DNA of 30,171 nt from a virus: positions 1 through 30,171 of IMG/VR virus record IMGVR_UViG_3300025687_000207; one strand, given 5' to 3'. The position numbers and the translations under genes are program-made. The notes below the pieces were generated by a model. The model did not search any database. It was not told the DNA's origin and saw only the letters and a list, made by a program, of their open reading frames with translations. This document shows positions 9,511-15,519 of the stretch, piece after piece (within the stretch, counting starts at the first letter, position 1; each line of letters starts with the position of its first letter).

Positions 9511-10275
9511 ATGGCTGATTACAATATTAACGCAATTACACGCCGCGTCGTGTTCACCGGGTCAGCCGGGCTGGGGCCGTATGCGTTTTCGTTTGAGATT
9601 TTAGATCAAAACGATTTGGCCGTTTACTTTAACGCGACCAGCCTGACGATCACCACAGATTACACTGTGACGATCAACGCCAACGGCACTGGCAGCGTCA
9701 ACATTGTCACTGGCAGCAGCGTACCGTCAACGCCGACAGCCTCAGATCAGATTGTTATTGTTGGGGCGCGTGACATTGAGCGCGTCACAGACTTTGTGAC
9801 AGCCGGTGACTTGCTGGCGTCGAGCCTCAACGAGCAGCTTGACGCGCTGACAATCTTTGATCAGCAAGTGGCAGAGGAAAACAAACGCGGCCTACGCGCC
9901 CCGGTCTATGACCCTGCACTAGTTGAGGATGGCGGCGTTGTTGACATGACCCTGCCAGCCAAGGCTGACCGGGCGCTAAAGTTTCTAGCGTTTGACAGCG
10001 ACGGCAACCCAATCGCCACAACTACGGCTGGCGATTTCAGAGGCAATTGGGCGGCGGGCGTTGACTATGCGGCTGGCGACTTGGTGGTTGATACAACTAA
10101 TCAAGACATTTACCGCGTTAATACCATACACACATCAAGCGGTTCGCTGCCATTAAGCACAAACATAAACAGCGCAAACTATGATTTGTTTGTAAATATT
10201 TCGGCGGCGCAGACTGCGTTGATTGAGAGCGTGGCGGCTGATACTGCCACAGCATTGGCAATAGCACTAGGATAG
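9511..10275 (+). CDS. Tail fibre protein, T7 gp17-like N-terminal domain
   Basis: A 254-aa protein whose first 150 residues match the phage T7 tail fibre N-terminal domain: it opens with ITRRVVFTGS, then repeated beta strands (TDYTVTINANGTGS), then DIERVTDFVTAGDLLASSLN and the EQLDALTIFDQQVAEENKR helix. This domain docks the fibre to the tail. The C-terminus is short and ends with a small Ala-rich helix, so receptor-binding parts may be supplied by the following small genes. GAGG upstream of the ATG gives a fair ribosome-binding site, and a TATAAT box precedes it. Confidence 0.8.
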   Translation: MADYNINAITRRVVFTGSAGLGPYAFSFEILDQNDLAVYFNATSLTITTDYTVTINANGTGSVNIVTGSSVPSTPTASDQIVIVGARDIERVTDFVTAGDLLASSLNEQLDALTIFDQQVAEENKRGLRAPVYDPALVEDGGVVDMTLPAKADRALKFLAFDSDGNPIATTTAGDFRGNWAAGVDYAAGDLVVDTTNQDIYRVNTIHTSSGSLPLSTNINSANYDLFVNISAAQTALIESVAADTATALAIALG

Positions 10276-10279
10276 TAAA

Positions 10280-10630
10280 ATGGCTAACACCTTCAAACTC
10301 AAGACTAATGGGGCTATGCCAGCCAGTGCTGGTACGCCTGACACGCTTTATACAGTTCCGGCTGCGACAACCACGGTTATCATTGGCCTGACACTGGCAA
10401 ACATCGACACAACATCAGTTACAGCCACAGTGCAAATTGTGTCTACAACCGTTGATGTTGAAACCAACGAGACAGTCAGCGTTATCAAAGACGTTCCTAT
10501 CTTAGCTGGCGCATCATTAGAGTTAATGAGCGGCAACAAATATATCTTGCAGACTGGCGACATTGTTAAGATTGACTGTGGCACATCTGCTAAGATTGAC
10601 GCGACATTGAGTATTATGGAGATAGCCTGA
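10280..10630 (+). CDS. Small beta-rich structural protein, tail-fibre associated
   Basis: A 116-aa protein, Thr/Val-rich and almost entirely predicted beta strand (TVIIGLTLANIDTTSVTATV, later LAGASLELMSGNKYILQTGD). It has one Cys and no membrane segment. This beta-sandwich pattern occurs in small virion or fibre-accessory proteins of marine phages; I do not recognise a named family. It begins four bases after the fibre stop and overlaps the next gene by one base, so it probably belongs to the fibre operon. Confidence 0.55.
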   Translation: MANTFKLKTNGAMPASAGTPDTLYTVPAATTTVIIGLTLANIDTTSVTATVQIVSTTVDVETNETVSVIKDVPILAGASLELMSGNKYILQTGDIVKIDCGTSAKIDATLSIMEIA

Positions 10631-10845
10631 TGCAGTATATTGGCAGGGATATTGTCTTAAATACTCTCAATGTTAGGGAGCCTTTGACACTTGACGGCAA
10701 TGTGCCAATTTATCAGAACGCACAAAGCGTAAACGCTGATTATACAATTTCAGACAACACAAACGCTATGTCGGCAGGGCCAATCACTATAGCCAGCGGT
10801 GTGACTGTTACAGTCGGCACAGGCGAAACTTGGACGGTGGTGTGA
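10630..10845 (+). CDS. Small tail-fibre-type protein (NAMSAGPITI motif)
   Basis: A 71-aa protein. The second half (NTNAMSAGPITIASGVTVTV followed by GTGETWTVV) is a pattern I recognise from the ends of fibre proteins of marine phages, where a Gly-Val-Thr-Val repeat closes a beta helix. The N-terminal part (IGRDIVLNTLNVREPLTLDG) is beta-rich. It probably supplies a small fibre or adhesin module. The start overlaps the previous stop (TGATG), and the stop is one base before the first of three paralogous genes. Confidence 0.55.
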   Translation: MQYIGRDIVLNTLNVREPLTLDGNVPIYQNAQSVNADYTISDNTNAMSAGPITIASGVTVTVGTGETWTVV

Positions 10846-10846
10846 T

Positions 10847-11242
10847 ATGAGTACAGTAAAAGTAGACACCTTAGTTGCCAGCGATGGCACCAGTCCTGTC
10901 ACGCTGACTAAGCAGAGTGCGGCGAAGCATTATATTGCTTATGATGGCACTACTTTAGGTGTTGTGGACAGTATTAACACAACAAGTATAACAGATATTT
11001 CAAACGGAATTCATCGTTATAACTTTGTTAATAGTTTTGCGGCAGCAGCGGGATATACATCAGGTGGTGTTTCAGGTTTTAGTGGGGATAATAGTGCATA
11101 TGCGTATGTAAACCAACCTCACAATAAAGCAGATTTATTAACAAGTAGCGCAGAGATGGTTTCTATATATTCGGGGTCAGGAGGGTCTGGCGCACAAGAT
11201 TATAACTATACTTGTTCTACATCACACGGAGACCTAGCATGA
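10847..11242 (+). CDS. Tail fibre/adhesin paralogue 1 (GDLA C-terminus)
   Basis: A 131-aa, Ser/Gly/Asn-rich beta protein and the first of three tandem paralogues. Shared features are an N-terminal KVDTL segment, an AKHYIAYDG core (AKAW in the other two), an N-x-[YF] strand pattern with Ala/Gly-rich turns, and a C-terminal GDLA. It is probably a short fibre tip or receptor-binding subunit; the function is inferred from composition and from lying after the fibre gene. The codons for GDLA contain GGAG, which is the ribosome-binding site for the next gene; the two genes overlap by 4 nt. Confidence 0.6.
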   Translation: MSTVKVDTLVASDGTSPVTLTKQSAAKHYIAYDGTTLGVVDSINTTSITDISNGIHRYNFVNSFAAAAGYTSGGVSGFSGDNSAYAYVNQPHNKADLLTSSAEMVSIYSGSGGSGAQDYNYTCSTSHGDLA

Positions 11243-11628
11243 GTGAGATAAAAGTAGACACCCTCACTGGCAAGACCTCCGCTGGTGACATCACAGTGAC
11301 AAGTGAAGGCGGTGCGGCGACTATGCAGTTGCAGCAGGGTCTGGCGAAGGCTTGGATACAGCACAATGCAGGAACATCCATTACTAACAGCCTAAACTAC
11401 GCCAGTCTTACGGATGTTGGCACAGGAAATTACCGCCCAAACTACACAAACAATATGGCAAACAATGACTACGCAGCCGCTGGTTTTGCTGGCAACGCAA
11501 GCACTAGCGTATGTTCCGGCAACGAAATGAATGTAGCATATGTAGATACATTTTATCGTGTGGGAAGCACAGGTTCTGTTGCGGATGTTTCAGAAGCGCA
11601 GTTTATGGTTTTAGGAGACCTCGCATAA
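11239..11628 (+). CDS. Tail fibre/adhesin paralogue 2 (GDLA C-terminus)
   Basis: A 129-aa protein. The ATG at 11239 is chosen over an upstream in-frame ATG at 11212 because it gives MSEIKVDTL, aligned with the start of the preceding paralogue, and sits 7 nt after GGAG. The core is QGLAKAWIQHNAGTSITNSL, then NYASLTDVGTGNY, and it ends VLGDLA. The 14-bp string TAAAAGTAGACACC is identical near the starts of this gene and paralogue 1, which points to duplication or recombination. It is probably a virion surface adhesin. Confidence 0.6.
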   Translation: MSEIKVDTLTGKTSAGDITVTSEGGAATMQLQQGLAKAWIQHNAGTSITNSLNYASLTDVGTGNYRPNYTNNMANNDYAAAGFAGNASTSVCSGNEMNVAYVDTFYRVGSTGSVADVSEAQFMVLGDLA

Positions 11629-12011
11629 TGGCTGGAAAAATTATAGCAGATACGCTGGAACACAGCACCGCAGGGTCAATCGCTACGAACTATGTTGTGA
11701 ATGGTAGTGCGAAGGCTTGGGTGAATTTTAATGGTACTGGGACTATTGCTTCTCGTGATTCGCTGAATGTGAGTGGATTGGTAGATAATGCTGGAGGAAA
11801 CTACACCGTTTCTTACTCTAGCAATATGCAAAGTGCTGGATACGCTATTGCTAGTAGCGGGGGAGATAGTGGAAGTTATTTTGAGTGCTGGTTAGGCACC
11901 GCATACGGTCTTCCAACAACGTCCAATACTGGTTTGGGGACAGGATATGACACCCCAGCCGTTGCGGATTTAAGTGTTGTTACCAGTATGATTATGGGAG
12001 ACCTTGCCTGA
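11628..12011 (+). CDS. Tail fibre/adhesin paralogue 3 (GDLA C-terminus)
   Basis: A 127-aa protein and third member of the tandem set. The ATG at 11628 overlaps the previous stop by one base (TAATG) and is preceded by GGAG ten bases upstream. It starts MAGKIIADTLEHSTAG, contains NGSAKAWVNFNGTGTIASRD aligned with AKAW of paralogue 2, and ends IMGDLA. The middle is more divergent (Ser/Gly-rich, with one Cys in FECWLG), as expected of a receptor-contacting surface. The stop overlaps the next gene by one base. Confidence 0.6.
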   Translation: MAGKIIADTLEHSTAGSIATNYVVNGSAKAWVNFNGTGTIASRDSLNVSGLVDNAGGNYTVSYSSNMQSAGYAIASSGGDSGSYFECWLGTAYGLPTTSNTGLGTGYDTPAVADLSVVTSMIMGDLA

Positions 12012-12475
12012 TGAACACACCTGATTTCAAAGGCACTCACCTGTTTGACCGCCTATGCTGGGCAAAGGAAAACCTAGAGGGTGTGCAGTCAGACTATCGG
12101 GTTGTCTATGAAGACAGCGTTGATGAGTGCGCTAAGATACTTGTGCCTGACCCTAACTGGATGGCCTGTGCGCTTGCCGGAAACATTCTCCCTCCGGTGT
12201 GGGTCTACTGGGAACTGGCAAAGGACGAGGCGCAGCCTGACTTTAAGAAGCACACTCGTGGTTACTTGCTGCATGAGACTGAACCAATGCCAGCGATGAC
12301 TGAAGAAGAAGCAATCGAATACCTAATTCAGAAGGATGTGCCACAACACGTTTGGCAGAATTGGGATACCGGCAACAAGCCGAAGATGGTAATATGCCGC
12401 AAGGAACAATTACCGCAGACTAGAGAATGGCGCAATTCTTGGCGCATATCTGATAAACTAAACTTAGCCGCTTAG
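12011..12475 (+). CDS. Hypothetical protein in the fibre operon
   Basis: A 154-aa acidic protein unusually rich in Trp (CWAKENLEG, DPNWMACALAGN, PPVWVYWELAKDE, HVWQNWDTG, WRNSWRISDK). No membrane segment or known catalytic motif is visible. The lower-Gly, globular composition differs from the preceding adhesins. It overlaps paralogue 3 by one base and is followed by a chaperone-like gene, so it may help assemble or cap the fibre; this is only context. GGAG lies upstream of its ATG. Confidence 0.5.
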   Translation: MNTPDFKGTHLFDRLCWAKENLEGVQSDYRVVYEDSVDECAKILVPDPNWMACALAGNILPPVWVYWELAKDEAQPDFKKHTRGYLLHETEPMPAMTEEEAIEYLIQKDVPQHVWQNWDTGNKPKMVICRKEQLPQTREWRNSWRISDKLNLAA

Positions 12476-12484
12476 GAGATTATA

Positions 12485-12844
12485 ATGGCTGTTACAACTT
12501 ACATCGTAGATAAGGACGGTAATCAGATTGACGCTTCAACTGCAACCGTTCCGGCTAACCGTGACTTTCGCGGTGCTTGGGTATTGTCAGGCAACGTGAT
12601 TAGCGAGGACTTGACCAAGGCAAAGGAAATCTTTGCTGACAAAATCCGTGAAGCCCGCAAGCCTTTGCTTGAGGCATTGGACACAGACTATATGAAGGCA
12701 CTGGAAACAAGCGCAGACACCACAGCAATCGTAGCAACAAAGCAAATCTTGCGTGACGCACCGACTGCCGGTGACAGTGCAACAACTATTGCTGAGTTAA
12801 AGGCTGCTTGGCCTGCAGCTTGTGGTGACAGCCCTTACGCATAG
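12485..12844 (+). CDS. Hypothetical protein, possible tail-fibre assembly chaperone
   Basis: A 119-aa protein. It opens with a short beta part (TYIVDKDGNQIDASTATVPA), then FRGAWVLSGNVISEDLTKAK, then a long helix (EIFADKIREARKPLLEALDT) and DYMKALE. A beta head followed by a helix of the type KxxAxxxIRxxRxPLLxxLD is common in tail fibre assembly or DUF4376-like proteins encoded after phage fibre genes. That is a pattern resemblance, not a proven match. GGAG precedes the start by several bases. Confidence 0.5.
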   Translation: MAVTTYIVDKDGNQIDASTATVPANRDFRGAWVLSGNVISEDLTKAKEIFADKIREARKPLLEALDTDYMKALETSADTTAIVATKQILRDAPTAGDSATTIAELKAAWPAACGDSPYA

Positions 12845-12851
12845 GTGACCT

Positions 12852-13025
12852 ATGACCGAAGAAACCAAGACAACGGCTGACCTAGCTTTCGGCGGTATTA
12901 CGATAGGCGCGTTCTTTGAGGCGTTGCCTGAGATTACTGCGCTGGTCGCGTTGTGTTGGTGGTTGCTGCGTATCTGGGAGACCGAGACCGTGAAGCGGTT
13001 GACTGGTCGACAGGACGATGTTTAA
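12852..13025 (+). CDS. Small single-span membrane protein, holin-like
   Basis: A 57-aa protein. After a polar head (MTEETKTTADLAFGG) comes a hydrophobic stretch around residues 16-42 (ALPEITALVALCWWLLRIW), then a short tail with RLTGRQDDV. One or two membrane passes are possible. Small proteins of this design sit at the head of lysis cassettes in marine phages and may act as a holin or its regulator. It overlaps the next ORF by 8 nt. Confidence 0.55.
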   Translation: MTEETKTTADLAFGGITIGAFFEALPEITALVALCWWLLRIWETETVKRLTGRQDDV

Positions 13026-13221
13026 GGCTATTGTATTGGCCTGCTCTTTAAGCGCTCCACAAAATTGCATTGAGCTACATGACTTTCGCGGCCCTTGGCC
13101 GTCCTATGAGGCTTGCGTTGAGCGAGTGCATGAGATGGCACAGGACATTGGCGAACTGCCGGGCGACCTAATCGCCAAATCTTACAAGTGCCTGCCGCTG
13201 CGGAAAGGAATGTTGTCCTAA
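13018..13221 (+). CDS. Small cysteine-containing hypothetical protein
   Basis: A 67-aa protein with four Cys (C9, C17, C33, C58). Residues 1-12 (MFKAIVLACSLS) form a short hydrophobic head that could be a weak export or lipoprotein-like signal, but there is no clear lipobox. The rest (IELHDFRGPWPSYEACVERV) looks like a small disulphide-held domain. Its place among lysis genes allows an envelope role, for example spanin-like, which is untested. It overlaps both neighbours: by 8 nt upstream and by 1 nt downstream (TAATG). Confidence 0.5.
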   Translation: MFKAIVLACSLSAPQNCIELHDFRGPWPSYEACVERVHEMAQDIGELPGDLIAKSYKCLPLRKGMLS

Positions 13222-13727
13222 TGGAGCCTATTACCACAGCCATAGCGGCAGTAACCGCCGCCTCAAATGCCATAGCCTTTATCAAGGCGCGGGTTAATGA
13301 TGTGCAATCTGTGGCTGATCTTGGCGAGCAGATCGGCACACTGTTCTCGGCGCAAAAGAAACTGAACGAGGAACGAAACAAGCAAGCCGGGGTTGGCGAC
13401 GTTAGCTTTAAGGGCAGTATCGACGCAGTGCTTGAGGCGAAGCGGCTCAACGAAGAGATGCAGCAAATCGCAACGATGATCAATATGCGCTGGCCTAAAC
13501 CAGCGGATCAGCCGTCGACGTGGCAAGAGATTATCAACCACCACAATCAGGCTTTGCGCGAGCAGAAAGAGGCTCGCCTTGCGGCGGCCAAGGCTGCGGC
13601 CATCGCGCATGATGAGGCCATTGAAAACGTAAAAATAGGTCTGGCTATTTTCTTGTTGGTGCTAGTTGTGGTAGGTTTGTTTGTAACAATAATGGTGTCA
13701 ACGGCGAAAGCTATCGGCCTTACATGA
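13221..13727 (+). CDS. Coiled-coil membrane protein of the lysis region
   Basis: A 168-aa protein; the ATG at 13221 overlaps the previous stop and is preferred over a farther in-frame start at 13188. The N-terminus is Ala-rich (ITTAIAAVTAASNAIAF). The centre is a charged coiled coil (SAQKKLNEERNKQ, later NQALREQKEARLAAAKAAA), and residues about 140-162 form one strong membrane helix (IGLAIFLLVLVVVGLFVTIM). Coiled coil plus C-terminal anchor suggests an envelope protein; a spanin-like role is possible but the polarity is opposite to a standard i-spanin. The stop overlaps the next gene by 4 nt. Confidence 0.5.
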   Translation: MEPITTAIAAVTAASNAIAFIKARVNDVQSVADLGEQIGTLFSAQKKLNEERNKQAGVGDVSFKGSIDAVLEAKRLNEEMQQIATMINMRWPKPADQPSTWQEIINHHNQALREQKEARLAAAKAAAIAHDEAIENVKIGLAIFLLVLVVVGLFVTIMVSTAKAIGLT

Positions 13728-14137
13728 GCGAAACAACAACCGGGCTGATTGGCGAATACATCGCCGCTGCCGCAATATTAGGCCTTGGCTGGCGCGTCTC
13801 TATGGCACAGCAAGACCGAGTAGATTTGGTGGCGTGGAATGGGACGCATGACTTTATCAGAGTGCAGGCAAAGACTGCGAATTTATTGGGCAATAAAGAT
13901 GGTCGATCTCCGCGTCACCATTTCCAATTGGGTCACGGTTGCAAAACAAAACATTTACCAAAGCCGAGTGATTACGATGTTCTGTGCCTTGTTTCCCCCA
14001 ATGCCCGCCGGTGCTTGTTCATGTCGCACCCAATCTGCCAACGATCTATGCGCGTGTCCCCGACGCGGTTTACACTTGAAGCGGAGATTGATAGCTGGGC
14101 TAAAGCGGTTAATCACGTTTTGGAGATGAGGCGCTAA
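13724..14137 (+). CDS. PD-(D/E)XK-type nuclease
   Basis: A 137-aa protein with the pattern of small PD-(D/E)XK endonucleases: GLIGEYIAAAAILGLGW supplies the N-terminal Glu (E11), DRVDLVAW the metal-binding Asp (D34), and FIRVQAK the Q48-x-K50 pair on the next strand. It resembles the archaeal Hjc/group I-intron-endonuclease branch. A role in Holliday junction cleavage or DNA repair is possible; sequence alone cannot choose. Its position inside the lysis cassette, just before the lysozyme, is odd for a DNA enzyme. Confidence 0.65.
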   Translation: MSETTTGLIGEYIAAAAILGLGWRVSMAQQDRVDLVAWNGTHDFIRVQAKTANLLGNKDGRSPRHHFQLGHGCKTKHLPKPSDYDVLCLVSPNARRCLFMSHPICQRSMRVSPTRFTLEAEIDSWAKAVNHVLEMRR

Positions 14138-14595
14138 TGGATATCGAAAAGCTACGCGATGAGCTAATTGCTGATGAGGGTATGAGGCTCGACATTTACA
14201 AATGCACGGCTGGCTATCTTACTGTTGGCGTCGGGCATCGCATCATTGAGGGCGACACAGAACACGGCAAGCCAGAGGGCTACACGATTACTGAGCGCCG
14301 GATGAAGCAGCTATTTGATCTGGACATCGCCATTGTGCGCGAGGATTGTCACAGGCTATATGAGGATTTCAGCGACTTGCCCGAAGAGGCACAGCGCATC
14401 ATCGCTAACATGATGTTTAATATGGGCTTGCCAAGGATGCGGCTTTTTAAAGCTATGCGTCAGTGCGTCAATGACAGGGATTGGGCTGGGGCTGCGCTGG
14501 AGATGCTCGACAGCAAGTGGGCGCGTCAACTGCCCAATCGCTCGGAGCGTTTGGTTAAAAGGATGAGGGCTTTAGCAGATGGCAAAGAAGATTGA
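14137..14595 (+). CDS. Endolysin, GH24 (T4-type) lysozyme
   Basis: A 152-aa muramidase that cleaves the peptidoglycan glycan strand. The GH24 catalytic pattern is E14 (IADEGMRL), eight residues, C23 (IYKC), five residues, T29 (YLTVGVGH). T4 lysozyme has Asp where C23 lies; Cys there is known in other phage members and is compatible with activity. MMFNMGLPRMRLFKAM is the usual FN-G motif region. There is no signal peptide or SAR helix, so release should need a holin; two candidates lie downstream. The start overlaps the nuclease stop by one base. Confidence 0.9.
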   Translation: MDIEKLRDELIADEGMRLDIYKCTAGYLTVGVGHRIIEGDTEHGKPEGYTITERRMKQLFDLDIAIVREDCHRLYEDFSDLPEEAQRIIANMMFNMGLPRMRLFKAMRQCVNDRDWAGAALEMLDSKWARQLPNRSERLVKRMRALADGKED

Positions 14596-14689
14596 AAATG
14601 TACGTCTCGAACGGAAGCGGGTTCGCCGTCCCGGCGTACACAAGAAACGCATCAACAAAAGAAACAAACCAAAGGCGTATTGGGGATGA
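14579..14689 (+). CDS. 36-aa Lys/Arg-rich peptide
   Basis: A short ORF beginning inside the lysozyme 3' end (ATG at 14579) and ending with a TGA that overlaps the next ATG (ATGA). The translation is strongly basic, about 16 Lys/Arg of 36, and includes VRRPGVHKKRINKRNK. Peptides with a GVH(A/K)K-type basic core recur in marine phage lysis/structural regions, but their function is not known to me. Overlap on both sides supports a translated gene. Confidence 0.45.
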   Translation: MAKKIENVRLERKRVRRPGVHKKRINKRNKPKAYWG

Positions 14690-14883
14690 GCAAGGCGCTG
14701 TTAGAATACAAGATCATTCCGCGCTTGATGATCTTTACGATGACGGTGGTTTATGTGCGTTGCATTGAGTGGGCGCTATCCCAGCCAGACCTATCGACAC
14801 AACAGGCCAGCCTGATTAGTGTGGTCACTGGTGCAATGACAGGATCACTGGCCGTGTTTCTAAACTCGGAGACAAAGAAATGA
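14686..14883 (+). CDS. Small two-helix membrane protein, holin candidate
   Basis: A 65-aa protein. The ATG at 14686 overlaps the preceding TGA and is preferred to a TTG at 14680. Two hydrophobic segments (LMIFTMTVVYVRCIEW and ASLISVVTGAMTGSLAVFL) are joined by a polar turn (ALSQPDLSTQQ), and the C-terminus is charged (NSETKK). This is the size and topology of a class II holin. It lies between the endolysin and a second holin-like gene. It overlaps the next gene by 4 nt. Confidence 0.6.
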   Translation: MSKALLEYKIIPRLMIFTMTVVYVRCIEWALSQPDLSTQQASLISVVTGAMTGSLAVFLNSETKK

Positions 14884-15275
14884 TACAAGCATTGATAGGG
14901 CCAGTCACCGGCCTGCTGGATAAGTTCATTGAGGACAAGGATCAGAAGGCAAGGCTCGCGCATGAGGTTGCCACAATGGCACAGAACCACGCGCAAGAAC
15001 TTGCCAAGGGTCAGCTAGAAATCAACAAAGCCGAAGCGCAACACCGCAGTATTTTTGTGGCGGGTTGGCGTCCTTTCGTTGGCTGGACGTGCGGCGTTGC
15101 CTTGGCTTGGCACTTTGTACTAGCGCCGTTTATCATCTTTGGCAGTGCCTATGCTGGTGTGCCTTTGCCTGACCTGCCGCAGTTTGATATGTCGAGCCTG
15201 CTGACTGTCCTGATGGGTATGCTTGGCCTTGGCGGTTTGCGCAGCTTTGAGAAAGTCAAAGGTCTAACAAAATAA
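14880..15275 (+). CDS. Holin, 3TM (GTA-type) family
   Basis: A 131-aa protein. An N-terminal charged helix (DKFIEDKDQKARLAHEV) and the motif HRSIFVAGWRPFVGWTCGVA are hallmarks of the 3TM holin family used by gene-transfer agents and many alphaproteobacterial phages. Three hydrophobic segments follow in residues 60-115, ending LLTVLMGMLGLGGLRSFEK. It would form the inner-membrane hole that frees the lysozyme. It is the last gene of the rightward late block; its TAA is the left edge of the terminator stem. Confidence 0.8.
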   Translation: MIQALIGPVTGLLDKFIEDKDQKARLAHEVATMAQNHAQELAKGQLEINKAEAQHRSIFVAGWRPFVGWTCGVALAWHFVLAPFIIFGSAYAGVPLPDLPQFDMSSLLTVLMGMLGLGGLRSFEKVKGLTK

Positions 15276-15294
15276 AGGGGCGAAAGCCCCTTTA
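15273..15294. terminator. Bidirectional hairpin terminator between convergent genes
   Basis: A perfect 9-bp stem (TAAAGGGGC / GCCCCTTTA) with a GAAA tetraloop. It lies between the converging holin gene (+) and winged-helix gene (-). The outer arms contain both stop codons: TAA at 15273-15275 on + and TAA at 15294-15292 on -. Read on the minus strand the stem is followed by TTTATTTTG, a better U-tract than on plus, so it should stop leftward transcription best and may work weakly rightward. Confidence 0.75.
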
Positions 15295-15519
15295 CTCAAC
15301 CACTCTGATCGTTCTGATCTTGCCGGGCGTGTGCGTTATTATGCCATCCTCTATCAGTTTGTCTAACTGAAACCTGACGGCGGTTCTTGATCGCCCCACA
15401 ACATAGGCTATTTCGCTTACTGTCGGGCCGTAGCCGTTGTGGCGGTGGTAAGCAGCCACCGCGTCCACAACAGGCTTCCACGAGCTTTCCTTGCGCCTTG
15501 GGCCGTTCTGTTTAGCCAT
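15292..15519 (-). CDS. Small winged-helix DNA-binding protein
   Basis: A 75-aa protein. SSWKPVVDAVAAYHRHNGYG followed by PTVSEIAYVVGRSRTAVRFQ is a LexA-type N-terminal winged-helix pattern: the PTVSEIA helix, then recognition helix RSRTAVRFQLDKL, then wing DGIITHTPGKIRTIRVV. There is no peptidase domain, so it is not a complete LexA. It likely acts as a regulator of the phage; its operator is not proven, but the divergent region at 18257-18376 is a candidate. It is the last gene of the minus operon and is coupled to the exonuclease by TGATG. Confidence 0.65.
   Translation of the reverse strand: MAKQNGPRRKESSWKPVVDAVAAYHRHNGYGPTVSEIAYVVGRSRTAVRFQLDKLIEDGIITHTPGKIRTIRVVE

Noticed and set aside
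13028-13483. 151-codon minus-strand ORF in the lysis region
   Set aside because: Antisense to a chain of coupled plus-strand genes; Ser/Cys-rich shadow composition.
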